From Rhynchopus euleeides (lineage: Eukaryota; Euglenozoa; Diplonemea; Diplonemida; Diplonemidae), in NCBI GenBank assembly GCA_963210315.1, contig OY723280.1, positions 2,108,001 through 2,172,000 of the forward strand: DNA of 64,000 nt, written 5' to 3'. Positions 54,301 through 64,000 of this stretch are shown piece after piece; position 1 is the stretch's first letter, and each line of letters opens with the position of its first letter. Position numbers and translations under genes: made by a program. The notes under the pieces were generated by a model. It had not been told where the DNA came from. It worked only from the letters and a program-made list of their open reading frames with translations, and ran no database searches.

Positions 54301-54532
54301 GGGAGGAGCCATCCCCCGCACCGTCGAGGCGTGGAGGCACTGCTTCCACCCCAGCTATGGCCTTTGCCCCCTCTCGCCCAGGGTGGCAGGTGACGTAGCG
54401 GCGGAGTGGCTGCAGGCGCGCATCCTGCAAGGGGGCGCGCAGGCCGAGCCCGGGAACCAGACGAGGGAGCCGGGGGTCAGCCTGCGCGTCTACATGCGCA
54501 AGCTGCAGACGGAGGTGGAGCGGGGCGAGTAG
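51374..54532 (+). CDS. LINE C-terminal polyprotein: restriction-like endonuclease, OTU protease, FYVE-like zinc finger
   Basis: The frame is open from the truncation at about 51303; ATG 51374 is only its first ATG. Upstream and early residues (ALPVRLGGMGIR) are the end of an RT thumb. A CCHC cluster (C141, C144, H154, C158) precedes a restriction-like endonuclease (KPADVFLP with D202, AIDVTVW with D218). After a proline-rich linker an OTU-type cysteine protease follows: GDCAFDALA with D461 and C462, and GHYVPL with H574. Residues 624-651 (CEKCRRPFDRSARHHACGRC and VCASC) match the FYVE zinc-finger pattern. The next part has three QGGGSQTSNTAPSG-type repeats, then an acidic C-terminal region. 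RLE with OTU recalls the Dualen/RandI LINEs of Chlamydomonas. The missing 5' part would hold the RT, so the copy is dead, but the remaining 1052 residues are intact. Confidence 0.85.
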   Translation: MGIRRSEVHITAAALAAASSFFPLCVQLDSGYRWDADAWRVAATAHNELVAEADWVDPHKRPGEPLRQRDLSLAIISRQHETLLAEADVLSKGRQLSASLPGAGAWVTVTPEQQFAMGREEYQVAARLRLGLVVFAPGSRCHECGDAMDVLGAHVFSCQASADRIKRHDAVKLGVLGLARDAGLGPQLEPNHLLLGGGKPADVFLPCGIGESRGRAIDVTVWSTCAESARQGAARARGYTASRAEASKHRKHGARCQEVEIAFSAFALEQSGGMGPEAVRLFRHLVSFAVDHKLGDRAELTRSWAARIVVPLMRAVGRSSLRRGALCTDLRSGQTRERVLPDPLVGVEPDYFFAPDTDLAPAPHFDGHMDAEDFMCDPDDAAGPEEPTPEPEPAPPRRPRPPPPPAEGDLPQPAGGVAADPLAQLLEWRGQTDGRLSLSSLQQQARLGLVEPDGWSFRVGDCAFDALATLGARSVKQSSGWLRQEAVRRAMRDPDLRMRVEEGPNQWAEQMMRAGSDDVRTWADFIALAAAARVTRCVVLVLIDNHQPMLLSPVGAGAVVDAHCLRRTGGQHGHYVPLVMPEPMRQHLAGLPPKPMAADVTGCDGDGPMQMVRQGGSAGQVEECEKCRRPFDRSARHHACGRCWRKVCASCAVRGERCPGYIDRVAVDVDAPDPAEQPAVTPDLREVLESARARPRRRKPIPSRMHDTPMGPRQPSAPHDSSGAAHHPTRVKEEVAEEPVAPGQDVEMHQGGGSQTSNTAPSGAPSATHGHSVPPAESASRAAPAPMQGQAQHAECPPSGSGATENHQGGGSQTSNTAPSGVPSAAPVTAAGAQPSGPAQAARRRQGGGSHTFNTAPSGTSGGTAPGGAGGIQGVAATMMRNAAQARRDGQRRSRTAASSRRLEELRQGDAAGPMEFDDDPANVWEPEDDLQAIDAYGDDETPAANIPALQELAASRVWAEGVVARARGMAPCVSMGGAIPRTVEAWRHCFHPSYGLCPLSPRVAGDVAAEWLQARILQGGAQAEPGNQTREPGVSLRVYMRKLQTEVERGE
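53621..53951 (+). repeat. Three near-identical 43-bp repeats inside the LINE ORF
   Basis: Copies at 53621-53663, 53795-53837 and 53909-53951 begin CAGGGCGGAGGCTCCCA and encode QGGGSQTSNTAPSG or a close variant in the same frame. The spacing is 174 and 114 bases. This unstructured repeat lies after the FYVE-like finger. Confidence 0.85.
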
Positions 54533-55102
54533 GCGGAGCAGCGTCCCCACCCCCACCACCCCCCCCCCCCCCCCCCGGGACCTTCCCCCCCCCCCCCCCT
54601 TTCATAGATGTGTGCAGGTGGCCGTTGTGAATGGTTAGACAGGGGCTGGCCACCCCCTCCCCCGGGCTCTGCACAGCAGGTCTGGGTTAGAAACAACATA
54701 ACCCCCCCCCTTCCTCCCCTCCCTTCCTCCCCCCTCCCCTCCCCTCCCCTCCCCTCCCCTCCCCTATTGATGTCCCCCCCCCCCTCCCCCAGCGCTTTGC
54801 CGCTCGTGTGAGTACCGCCCTGACTGGGAGAAAGGGTAGGGCTGGTTGGGTTGGCGGAGTTGGGCGGATGGGCGAAACGGAAAAATCGACGAGGTCGCAG
54901 CGTCAGGGCGTTCTGGGCTGGCTGGTGGTGGTTGGGACAAGACCGACGAGATTAGAAGCGGCACTGGTAGACGGGTTTTGAGGCCCCCCGCCCCCAGGTT
55001 CCCCCTGCCCACCTGGACGGACCCAAGTGCCTCACACCGGATCTCTCCCCACCCGGTGGTCCACCTGACGGATACGCGGGAAAAAAAAAAAAAAAAAAAA
55101 AA
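54533..55102 (+). other. LINE 3' untranslated region and poly(A) tail
   Basis: About 550 bases follow the stop: long C runs (54560-54600), a CCCCT tandem (54715-54770), GC-rich sequence, and the A run that ends the insertion. No further gene is present. Confidence 0.75.
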
Positions 55103-55171
55103 AAAAAATGTACCTCAGTTTCGTACCTTGCCTTTGTACCTGAACCACTCCCGACCGCAATATTTCGTTCT

Positions 55172-55570
55172 TTGCAAGGGAAGGGTGTCACTACGCTCAC
55201 CCAGCACGCCGAGCAACACATGCCGCGTGCCCAGGGCCTCGCAGAGGTGTCAGATGCTGCTGCAGAGGGGTACCTTGCTCGAAAGAAGCCCGCCAAACGG
55301 GAGGTGTGCGGGGTCCCGGCAGAGAGCGTTGTGGCAGACCTGCGTAAGAAGAAAACGGCACACGACATCCGTGAGGCGACATTATTTCGGGCGCTCCGTC
55401 GGGCTGGGTACATAGGAGAGCGAGTGGGACGTGGTGACGACAGATATATGCAGCAGATGATCTCGGAAGCGATGAGCGGGTCAGCCGGGCAGACTACCCC
55501 AGTCTGTACCGGAAGTACGAAGCGTTGCGGGCCCGCCATCACCGCCTCCAGGAGAGGACCCGAGGGTTAA
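55172..55570 (+). CDS. Unidentified ORF in the core of element D
   Basis: The 132-residue frame is charged and helical in its first two thirds (AESVVADLRKKKTAHDIREA, LFRALRRAGY). A neighbouring frame continues with protein-like sequence (YPSLYRKYEALRARHHRLQE) to a stop near 55605, so one coding sequence with a frame change is possible. It starts at the inner edge of the left TIR. No transposase domain is recognised. Confidence 0.3.
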   Translation: MQGKGVTTLTQHAEQHMPRAQGLAEVSDAAAEGYLARKKPAKREVCGVPAESVVADLRKKKTAHDIREATLFRALRRAGYIGERVGRGDDRYMQQMISEAMSGSAGQTTPVCTGSTKRCGPAITASRRGPEG

Positions 55571-55910
55571 GAGTAGGGTTGTACAGCGCCAGGGGAGAGT
55601 ATTGAGTATTCCCCTGGCGTTGAGACATCCCTGGCGATCTTGCGGTCGCACTGTGGGGGCTGAGTCGGCAGGCAGATGCCTATCCAATGACTTTGTTGAG
55701 TCCTCACATGGTACACTCTCGTGCTGTCGAGACTGCGTGGTGTGCATATCCTGCGGGGCGCAAATTACACAGCACAAACATCACCAATTCGGCTCTCAGG
55801 GCGTACAATATCCCAACCGTGCCTTCACAGGCTGAGATCGACGAAGCAAAGACATCTACGCGCTGCCCACTAATGCCGATGCAGCCTCGCAGGCGTACGA
55901 AGTACTCACA

Positions 55911-56132
55911 ATGACCCATCCGCGATCGAAGTACTACACCCAGGAGGTGGCTGAACTCATTCCGCTGGCGCAACAACACAACATTCCCACGAATCAGGTC
56001 AAGAAAGACCTTGCCGAGGCACTGGGGAAGGCAACATGCGTGCCACCTGAGCCGGAACCACCGCAGAAAAGGCAAAGAACGAAATATTGCGGTCGGGAGT
56101 GGTTCAGGTACAAAGGCAAGGTACGAAACTGA
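55911..56132 (+). CDS. Small ORF reading into the right TIR of D
   Basis: The 73-residue frame (YTQEVAELIPLAQQHNIPTN, EALGKATCVPPEPEPPQKRQR) ends in a basic tail encoded by the right TIR itself. It may be the end of an element protein. The function is unknown. Confidence 0.25.
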   Translation: MTHPRSKYYTQEVAELIPLAQQHNIPTNQVKKDLAEALGKATCVPPEPEPPQKRQRTKYCGREWFRYKGKVRN

Positions 56133-56850
56133 GGTACATTTTTTAGGACCCCAAAAAATCATCACAAAAGTGCGTATCAGGTGTCACAAGTGGGCTCCAG
56201 ACGGTTTCCGGGGGGGTATGGGTCGGATTTTCGGGTCAGATCAGGTATTAGGGCGGTTCTGATGGTATGTTGAAATTTTTGGTATTTGTACGTTTTTAGG
56301 GGGGCTTACACGGTGGGATCTTGTAAATTTTACATGTATAACTACAAGTATATACATGTATTATACATGTATAATACTTGCATGTCAACTATTATACATG
56401 TATAATACATGTATATGCCTGAAATATACATGAAAAAATACATGGAGGATTCTTCATATTCCTGGATTTCCCGAATTTCCTGGATTTCCCCCGGCCCCTT
56501 AGGCGTTTTCAGGGCGGACAGGCCCGGACCGGGAAATCCGGGTGTCCGGATGTCCGGGTCCAATTTTGACCCCCCCCCCCCCCCCCCCCGGACATTTCCC
56601 GAATTTCCCGCCCGGACATGTCCGGGCGGACATCCGGACATCCAGAAATGTCCGCCCCGGACAGGGCGGACATGTCCGGGCGGACATTTTCTGGTGTCCG
56701 GATGTCCGGGCGGACATGTCCGGACCCGGAAATTCGGGAAATCCAATTTTGACCCCCCCCCCCCCCCCCCCCCCGGACATGTCCGGCCAGGACCTCAATA
56801 GTTTGATTTTTGGTCCAGAAAATAGTTTGAAAATTTTTGAAATCTGGGTG

Positions 56851-58054
56851 CAGGCCTGGGCGGGGAACGAGCCCTTTTTCCAGGTTTTTTGGGTCGGGGA
56901 ACCAGGTTTTTTCTAAGAATTTTTACAAGGGATTTTTTGCTCGCCCCCCCACAGTTTCCAGGCGCGTGCCCGTCAGGCGGGACTTTTTCTCTGATTTCTC
57001 TCCGCGTCATCATTGACAGCTCTCGAGTGATGCCCAGAGATGCTTGCGGCAGAGAGTGCCCCTCATGCGCGTTACAGCTGAAAATGAATGAGGATCATCT
57101 GGCACTCGTTCTCATCGGGGGTTGTGCTCCGCAGGGACTCAATACACCTTGGCACTCTCGCAGGGCTGGACATGCCAGCAGCTGGAGGACAGTTACAAAG
57201 CTGCCACTCCCCGACGCTGGCCCTGCTGGCCCCTTCAGGTCTGAAAGCCCAAAAGCTCCCGGGGATTTTTGCAGTGGTGCGCACCATATTCAGCGCAGTA
57301 GGGTGATCTCTCCGATTTTCCAAAACTGCTGGTTTACTGGTTTGGGGAACGGTCGTCGGCAGACCGTTGAAATGCCCGTGTTAGCAAGGCACACTCACGT
57401 TTCAGGTAGCGTGTCGCGTGTCACGCATGTCGCGAACGCGGCAAGTGTACCTCCCAGGTGGGGAAGCCCGACCTCCTGTCCGATGTCAGTCAGGCTTCGA
57501 AGAAGCGCTTCATGGATGCGGCGCTGACCTCCTACGCTGCACTGTACCCAGGGAAGTGAGATAGATGGACGGGCACACGCTACATGGGGGGTCTGGGGGG
57601 CGGAGCCCCCCAGCCGCCGGAGGCCACGGTAGCGAACATCTGTTCGTGTGGGCGTACAGATTCTGTGCGAGTTGGCTGCGTCCTCAGAGGCGACTGGAGT
57701 GGTTGGACCCCGACCTGATGGGATTCGAAGGACTTGAGTACGAGACGTACGCCACAGGGGGGTCTGGGGGGCGGAGCCCCCCAGCCGCCGGAGGCCACGG
57801 TAGTGAACGTCTGGCTCTCCAGTTGGCCAGCAAGGCGAACGGTACGTGGGACAGACTTCCCTTCCATCCTTGTGCGCGCCCTGTCGACTGGGGAAAACTT
57901 AGAAAAGGTTTTTTCCTCTGCGAAACAACCTTAGAAAAAAATCCCCTAACAAAATTCTTAGAAAAAAACTTTTTTTCCCCTTACAAAAATTCTTAGAAAA
58001 AAAGTTCAGAATCCTGAAAGTGGGGAACAAGCCCCCCAGTTAGGAACAGCCCTG
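56851..58054. mobile_element. hAT element M, copy 2, TSD TCTGGGTG
   Basis: This 1204-base copy has the same CAGGCCTGGGC and GGAACAGCCCTG ends as copy 1, flanked by TCTGGGTG (56843-56850 and 58055-58062). The uninterrupted target is seen in YZ copy 1 at about 37981-37992. No transposase is recognised. GC hairpin modules lie at 57585-57636 and 57756-57811. Confidence 0.92.
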
Positions 58055-58862
58055 TCTGGGTGCCCAAAAAAAAATTTCCTAAGACTGGCGATTTGTAGGG
58101 GGACCCTTTCGAATTTTTTTTTGGGGAAGGGTAAATTGAACGTTTTTGGCCAAATGAAGCCACTGCGACCATTCCCGGGCCTCGGAAATCAGATTTTTGC
58201 CCCTCAAATGCGGTGCCGGTCCGGACAAAAAACCGAAAAAATCGTGAAAAATGGCCCATTTTCCCCAGCCAAAAATGGGCCAAAAATGCCCCCCGGACAC
58301 CCCCAGAGACATGTCCTAATCCGGGGTGCCAGTAGGGGGGACCTTTCGAATTTTTTTTCGAGGAGAGGTCAATTGAACGTTTTTGGACATCTGAGGCCAC
58401 TGCGACCATTCCCAGGCCTCGGAAATGAGATTTTTGGCCCTCAAATGGGGTACCGGTCCCCACGAAATTCCGAAAAATTCATGAAAATCGAAAGGTCCCA
58501 CGCACCAAATTCTGCCCAAAAATCGTCAAAAATGGACATGTCATACGCAGCAAGGGGGCAAACCACTCCCCAATGCTCAATGATTCCACGGCAACCCAGA
58601 TTTTCTGATCAATTGGTTTGTTTGAGCATGTTCCTGGCCCTTGTTTGGAAAGTAGATGACCCCTGGCTGGAGAGGACGGTTGTGCTTGACCGGACGGAGA
58701 GAGAACCTTCTCCATAACCACCTCCACTCCACAATGCCACAAGTGGCAGGAAGGCCGGGTGTTACAGGCCTCAACCAGGGTTCCAAGGCTCTCCACTTCC
58801 TGGCTGCGTCAGGGATCACCGGGTACAGCGAGCAGGATTCCCTGTCCTGACACCCCAGCATG

Positions 58863-58937
58863 TACCACCGGAAGAACCCGAAACAGCAGCCCCCCCCTCA
58901 TGGGGGTTGCAAGAGGCACGGAAATCGTTCAAATCGG
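58863..58937 (+). repeat. Dispersed hairpin motif, copy 5
   Basis: Nearly identical to copy 4 because both are carried within YZ. Confidence 0.5.
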
Positions 58938-59660
58938 ACCAAGTCCGAAAATTCGGCACTTTCTTGGGTACAAATTGCGGTCCGAAATTTTCCGATTTTT
59001 TGAAAAAAGGCTAATTCTGTAAGGGGGACCTTTTCGAATTTTTTTTTCGGGCACTTTTTCCACAAGGAAATGTCCGCCCTGTCCGCTACTGTCCACTACC
59101 GATTTCAAGGATCATCCCATGTATATCAAGTAAAAATACAAGTATAATACTTGCATGTCAACTATTATACTTGTATTTTTACTTGATATACATGTATTTT
59201 ACATGTATAATACTTGTCATGCAAGTATTATACAAGTAAAATACTTGCATGACAAGTAAAATACATGTATAATACTTGCATGACAAGTAAAAGACTTGCA
59301 TGCAAGTAAAATACATGTATTTTACTTGCATGCAAGTATTTTACTTGTCATGCAAGTATTTTACATGTATAATACTTGCATGACAAGTATTATACATGTA
59401 AAATACATGTAAATGCCTGAAATATACATGTAAAATACATGTATATCAAGTAAAAATACATGTATAATAGTTGACATGCAAGTATTATACATGTATTTTT
59501 ACTTGATATACATGTATTTTACATGTATATTTCAGGCATATACATGTATTATACATGTATAATAGTTGACATGCAAGTATTATACATGTATAATACATGT
59601 ATTATACTTGTAGTTATACATGTAAAATTTACAAGATCCCACCGTGTATGACCCCCCCTA

Positions 59661-62600
59661 GCCCCCCCCCCCCCCAACACCCACACCCACACTCTTTGTC
59701 GGTGTCGGCATTGCCCATATGCAGGTCTCCCGTGTGTGCCACCGACAAACCGTCATCAAGAGGCAAAATTGGGTGGGTCTCTGTGCCATTTGTCAGCAGG
59801 CGATGATTTCTTTTGCTGCAATAGCCCCCAATAACCCCCTGCTATCGAAACGCTTCACACGCCCTCAAGACGAAGGTTGGTGCGGCCTGCCCCGCCTCAA
59901 GCCCCCTTTGCGTTGCTTCTCTCAGATCATCTGTGCAATGGCTGTGTGAAGGGAGGTCCAGGTTATTTTTTTGTTCCAGGGTGTTCAGGCGAAGCATGTC
60001 TCGCCCCCCTCCTCCCAGTGTTCTGAATCAGCAAACAGATCTTCTTCTCTAACACCCCCCCCCCCCTTCCCCCAGTTGTTCTGAGTTAGTTCGGAAGTTT
60101 CCTCAGCTGTTTTATTTTGGCACTGCCTTGCAGCCCCCTTCTGTCCCCATGCCCCTCCCTGAGAGATTCCCCAATACAACAGAAGCCACAACAGAACTGG
60201 AAAACTAAATAAAGCAGAGCCCTAAAAATAACACCTCCCCCCCCCCTCTCGCCAGAAGAAACCACAACCCTTTGGTTTGCGATGAAGGGGGGGGGGGATA
60301 GTAGTGTACTTACCTTGCATGCCGCTGTTCTGTGTATCTATCATTTTAACTCGACACCCTTCCCCCTTTCCCCCTTCCAGGAAAGCCCTGCTTGCACTGC
60401 TGGGTCTTCCACCCCACACACGCACACGAGCTCTAAAGAATCTGCGCGCTTTGACACAGCGGCGGAATACCCGAGGGGGTTGGTCTTCAGGAGGCGGTGT
60501 GCTGTCATATACAGACCCGATCCGAGGCACTCCCCTTCCTGTTGCCGCAAGGCCTTCTCGGTGATCTGCACGTGCGTCAGGCTTGTCGTCTCGGCAGGGG
60601 AGTGGCATCTGTGGGAGCGGTGGATCAAGGTTTCCCTTTTCCTTCCCCGATATTTTCTGATGGTTGGAACGAATCATGCATGTTAACCCGCGGGTTTGGG
60701 TGGAGACGTGGGAGGGGGGGGAAAACACTCTTCGGAAGAATGAAAACGTAACGACGCCCCAGATGAGAATGAGGCGATATGAACACCGTGATAACTGAGT
60801 CCCTTAAAAACACAAGTGAAGAAGGAACAGAACCTCAGGATCCATGAATGGATATTGTTCTCTCTCTCTGGCCAAGGGAGCATGGGGGAGTCAGGTCAGG
60901 TTGGATCGGGTCGGGGTGGCGGTGGAGGTGGAGGTGGAGGTGCACCTTTTCGCACTGTGGTGCAGAAAAGAGAGTCCGGGATAGGTTTGCCGGACCCAAC
61001 CGGCAGACGGAGGAGGGGTCTTCGCTTGGCGTGCCGGAAGAGGCGTGTTTCTTTTGGTGCAATAATTCTCCTGTTTTTTTTTGTGAGAAAAACAAAAGTG
61101 CCGAAAGTTACTGCCGAAACTTGCCGAAAAAGCGACGACCGCTCCTCCCCCCTGACACAGTTTGACACCACAGGCCGGAGGTGCAACCTCTCCGACCTCA
61201 CGCCCCGCCACTCTCAACTCGGGCTCCTGGCCGTGGCTATCTCGTTGTGCAAAAAGAAAGAGCCATCTGACATCACATATTTTGCAGTTCGGGTCCCAGC
61301 ACGATATTAGCCTATCTGGGGGGCGACGCGGATGACCCTTTACAGCACAGCGCCCCCAAGCCTCCCCTCGGGGTAGGGGGGAGGGGGCTGTGCTGTGGCC
61401 AGGCAGAATATCACATCGTTCGAAAGGGACAACCGAGTCTCGTACCGACTGCATGTTGAAATCCCAATTACACACTCTGCACACAGTGGTTCAATGCCCT
61501 CTTAGTGGCAGGCTCAGGTGTGTGTCCGTACGACGCAGCCCTGCATACCTCTGGTGTTGGGACAGCGAACCTTGCAGCCCAGCTCAGTGGCCAGCTGGGG
61601 CTGCGCAAGCCAATGGTCATCCAAGAAACATAGTGGGGTAGCCTTTGCTGGAGGGGGGTACGGCGGGTGGGTGGCAGCACCGCAATTTTCCCGTGCCAGC
61701 CCCCCCTCCCCCATGGCGAGAAACTCTAACAAACAAGAATCCCCGGAACAAAAAACGACAACAAAAATTGCATCCTTTTTGCACCACGCCAGTTCCCCCC
61801 AGCCCCACACATCCGCGACCTGTTTTCTTCCCCGCACATTGCCCCACCCCGCCCCGCCTTACCCCACACCCCACACCACCCCCTCCTCTGCGATCACAAG
61901 CCCGGAGGCAGCCCTCTGCGTTGGGTCCTCAGGAGGAGCTTGTCGTGTAATTCCCTCCTGTTTGTTGATGCGGTTCCGTGTCCTGCGTGCGAGCAGGTGG
62001 CATGGGGTCCGTTTGTGGCGGCGAGTTTGTCTGCCGCGCATCGTTGTTAAAAGTTTCCCCCGCTTGATTTTTTTTCTGCCGGAAAAAATACGAACCCCTA
62101 AAGAATGGCAATCAATGCCCGAAAGAAAAGGCGAAACTCTCTGCGCGTTGAAAGGAGAAGTAAACAAAATTAAACAATAAACAGTGAGAGAAACGTCAAT
62201 GATCGAAACAGAAACACAACAGCTTCTTCATCCGTGGGGATACCCGCATGAAGATCGCACCCCGCCCCCAGTGATCTTCAGCGACATTGGGCCACTTCAA
62301 CAGCCACGGCCTCCACACCGGGCTTGGGTATTGCTGCTCGTCCCACGTGTCCTTTTTTTCAGCACACTTCGATGTGGGCGGAAAGTGTCGCGTGCTTGTT
62401 CGTGCCCTTGTGCTCCTCACTCACGACACCATCATCAGCAGGAGTGTGAGTGTGGAAGCGTCAACGCAAAAAAGAAACCAAAGCAAAAAGTGCCGAACAA
62501 AGCGCAGTGACACTTTTTCACTGGCCCACCCATGCCCATCCTGTGATGATTGAGCGGGAAAATACCTGTCATCACGACGTGTGCTTATTGTGCGTTACAC

Positions 62601-64000
62601 CTGATGCTGGGTACTGACCCGTTTGGTCTGCCCACCACCCGCACTACACTGCATACTGCAAAATATCCTCCCCGCAACTGGCTGTGTGGTGCGGGTGGGT
62701 GGGTCAGCCATTCTTACGCGGCACTGCGACCATTGCTGGGATGTGGATGGAGGCCTCCATGGACACCCTGTCCCTCCTGATGAGATACCCGCACCTCTTT
62801 GTGCCAGTCTTTCGGCTGGCCAAACCACAACAGGGAGCCCAGGGTGCACATGGGGGAAGCAGGTTTGATGCCCCCTCCCCCCTCGTGTGTTGGCGCCTCC
62901 CCTGCCTCAGTTGGGGTCACAAACATGGCACCGCTCGTGGTGCGTACTGTGTTGTGTGCCCCGTTCCTCAAGAGGCGCATCGGGGCGGCGTCGAGACAAC
63001 ACATGCTGTGGGGGGAGGGGGCACAGCCCCCTACCCGCGACACCCCCCATCCCACCCCACTCCCACCCGCAGCCACCCGGCATGACTCTACGCAACACAC
63101 GGCCTTAGCTGTGATGCCTGTGGGTGTCGGGGTTGCCTTGTGTGTGCGGAACACCCCCTCTCCCCCCCCCACTTCCCCACTTCCCCATTCCACCCACGTG
63201 TGTGGAACACAGCCCAACTTCTCGCATGTCCCCCCCCACCTCTCCCCATTCCCATCCCCTCCCTGGATGGAGGGCTTCGTATGTAATTGCTAGGGGGTGC
63301 ACGGTGACTTTCTCTTCCGTTTGGGATCACCCACCGTATCCCGAAAGTGTTTGTAGTTTCTGTCAGTTACGAGCGGCGAAGCGTAGCGAGGTCGCGAAGT
63401 AGCGAAGGAAATTGCACGACTGAATCTTCGCAGGGGCTTCCACAGCCTTGGCACAGGTGTGTGCGCTCAACGAAAAGTAGTCCGGATCTGCCCTTTTTTT
63501 GGCAGTTGCTGGGCAGGGTGTTTTTCTTCTTCTTCTCGCGAAAGGGGTGTGGTTTTCGCTCGACACGCCATCGACACGCCACAAAAAGCATGAATCGCTC
63601 ATGGCTGGGTTGGCCTGGATGCTGGGGTGGGGCCCGTTGCCGGGATCTCTCCCTGGTCCTTAATATATTTTCATTCGGTTCGTGAAACACAAAGCAAAGT
63701 GCAAAAACACCGCAATCATCTCGGAGCCCACCTTGGGAAAGGTTGTTCAGTTGACCACCCCAAGGGGATTGGGTGTGTGTGTGCGTATGGAGCTTCGGCT
63801 GGGCCCTCCGTCGTTACGGCCGGGCCCCAAGAAACCCGACGCACCAGCCCCATTCCTGTCCGATGATTGTCTAAACTGATGATGTTTTTCTTCGTCTCTC
63901 TTGAGCCCCCTTTTGTCGCAGAGAGGGTGAGGGGTGGTGCGTTCCTAGGAGGGGCCCGAGAATGACCAGGCTGTGTGCCGGGGCACAGCTTGACTCGGAG
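59661..64000. other. Intergenic sequence
   Basis: No gene is recognised. The stretch has poly-C and poly-G runs (59661-59674, 60054-60070, 63160-63240) and short frames on both strands without domains. A plus-strand frame near 61110-61306 is mildly protein-like. At 63380-63460 a segment resembles the core of element B (GTCGCGAAG, GCACGACTGAA, GTGTGCGCTCA). Confidence 0.5.

Larger units (their letters stand above)
51303..55102 (+). mobile_element. 5'-truncated RLE-type LINE with poly(A), inserted in the left TIR of D
   Basis: The insertion starts inside the RT thumb region and ends with about 20-27 A (55081-55108). AAAAAATG is found at 51295-51302 and again at 55103-55110 and is the likely target duplication; the A run blurs its exact length. 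The right TIR of D has the uninterrupted sequence (its inverse reads TCCTAAAAAATGTACCTC), which confirms the insertion. Truncation at the 5' end with a poly(A) tail is typical of target-primed reverse transcription. Confidence 0.88.
56444..59117. mobile_element. Element YZ, copy 2, interrupted by hAT element M
   Basis: The ends GGAGGATTCTT and AAGGATCATCC are flanked by CAT on both sides (56441-56443 and 59118-59120), a 3-bp duplication different from that of copy 1. Without the hAT insertion it is about 1.46 kb and closely matches copy 1. It lacks element H, so it shows the empty site for H. Confidence 0.88.
56309..59646. mobile_element. Element S, copy 3: palindromic-word element in the right TIR of D
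   Basis: It begins CACGGTGGGATCTTGTAAAT and ends with the inverse, with TA on each side (56307-56308 and 59647-59648). Left part 56309-56443 and right part 59118-59646 consist of TACATGTA, ACTTGCATGCAAGT and related words. It is interrupted by YZ copy 2. Without YZ it is about 660 bases. Confidence 0.85.
51132..59658. mobile_element. Element D: TA-flanked, long TIRs, host of two nested insertions
   Basis: The ends read GGGGGGGTCATA and its inverse, with TA on each side (51130-51131 and 59659-59660). Removing the nested LINE and element S leaves about 1.38 kb with TIRs of about 240 bases. The left TIR is 51132-51302 plus 55111-55175; the right TIR is 56072-56308 plus 59649-59658. The core encodes no transposase that I recognise. 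TA duplications suggest the Tc1/mariner group or another TA-specific group. Confidence 0.8.

Overview
The window is eukaryotic nuclear DNA made almost entirely of transposable elements and low-complexity, C/T- and G-rich intergenic sequence. It contains APE-type and RLE-type LINEs, hAT and other terminal-inverted-repeat (TIR) DNA elements, and tyrosine-recombinase (YR) retroelements. I see no operons, rRNA or tRNA genes, and no host gene I can name. This mix of elements, with a 2A motif in one LINE and an OTU protease domain in another, suggests a GC-rich protist or alga. That is inference, and I cannot name the species. A 200-base run of N lies at 32112-32311.

Left part (1-16.6 kb): featureless intergenic DNA, then an apparently intact LINE (ORF 3615-7679; 2A-like motif, APE, RT, RNase H, CCHC). 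Next come a weak unidentified minus-strand gene (9.7-10.5 kb), a 63-bp palindrome, and a YR retroelement (YR1, 10584-16122). YR1 has split direct repeats in the order A1-ORFs-B1-A2-B2, a tandem array, and gag-like, recombinase and RT/RNase H regions. A TA-flanked MITE follows at 16257-16585.

Middle (16.6-34 kb): mostly unremarkable sequence with a hAT element flanked by 8-bp duplications (19817-21616), small TIR elements at 22687-23165 and 25969-26077, a head-to-head tandem array of a 41-bp unit (27319-28755), and a 530-bp element made of palindromic words (31417-31947).

Right part (34-59.7 kb): deeply nested DNA elements. Two copies of one 1.45-kb element (called YZ here) each carry a different insertion, so each supplies the empty site of the other. 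A composite of two near-identical 0.8-kb elements around a palindromic core splits a second copy of the MITE. A second YR retroelement without recognisable proteins (46167-50977) is followed by a TA-flanked element (D, 51132-59658). D holds a 5'-truncated LINE (RLE, OTU protease and FYVE-like domains, poly(A) tail, target duplication) in its left TIR, and in its right TIR the palindromic element, which holds YZ, which holds a hAT element. The last 4.3 kb is unremarkable.

The coding sequences serve the copying of their own elements. The elements without proteins presumably depend on enzymes made elsewhere in the genome.
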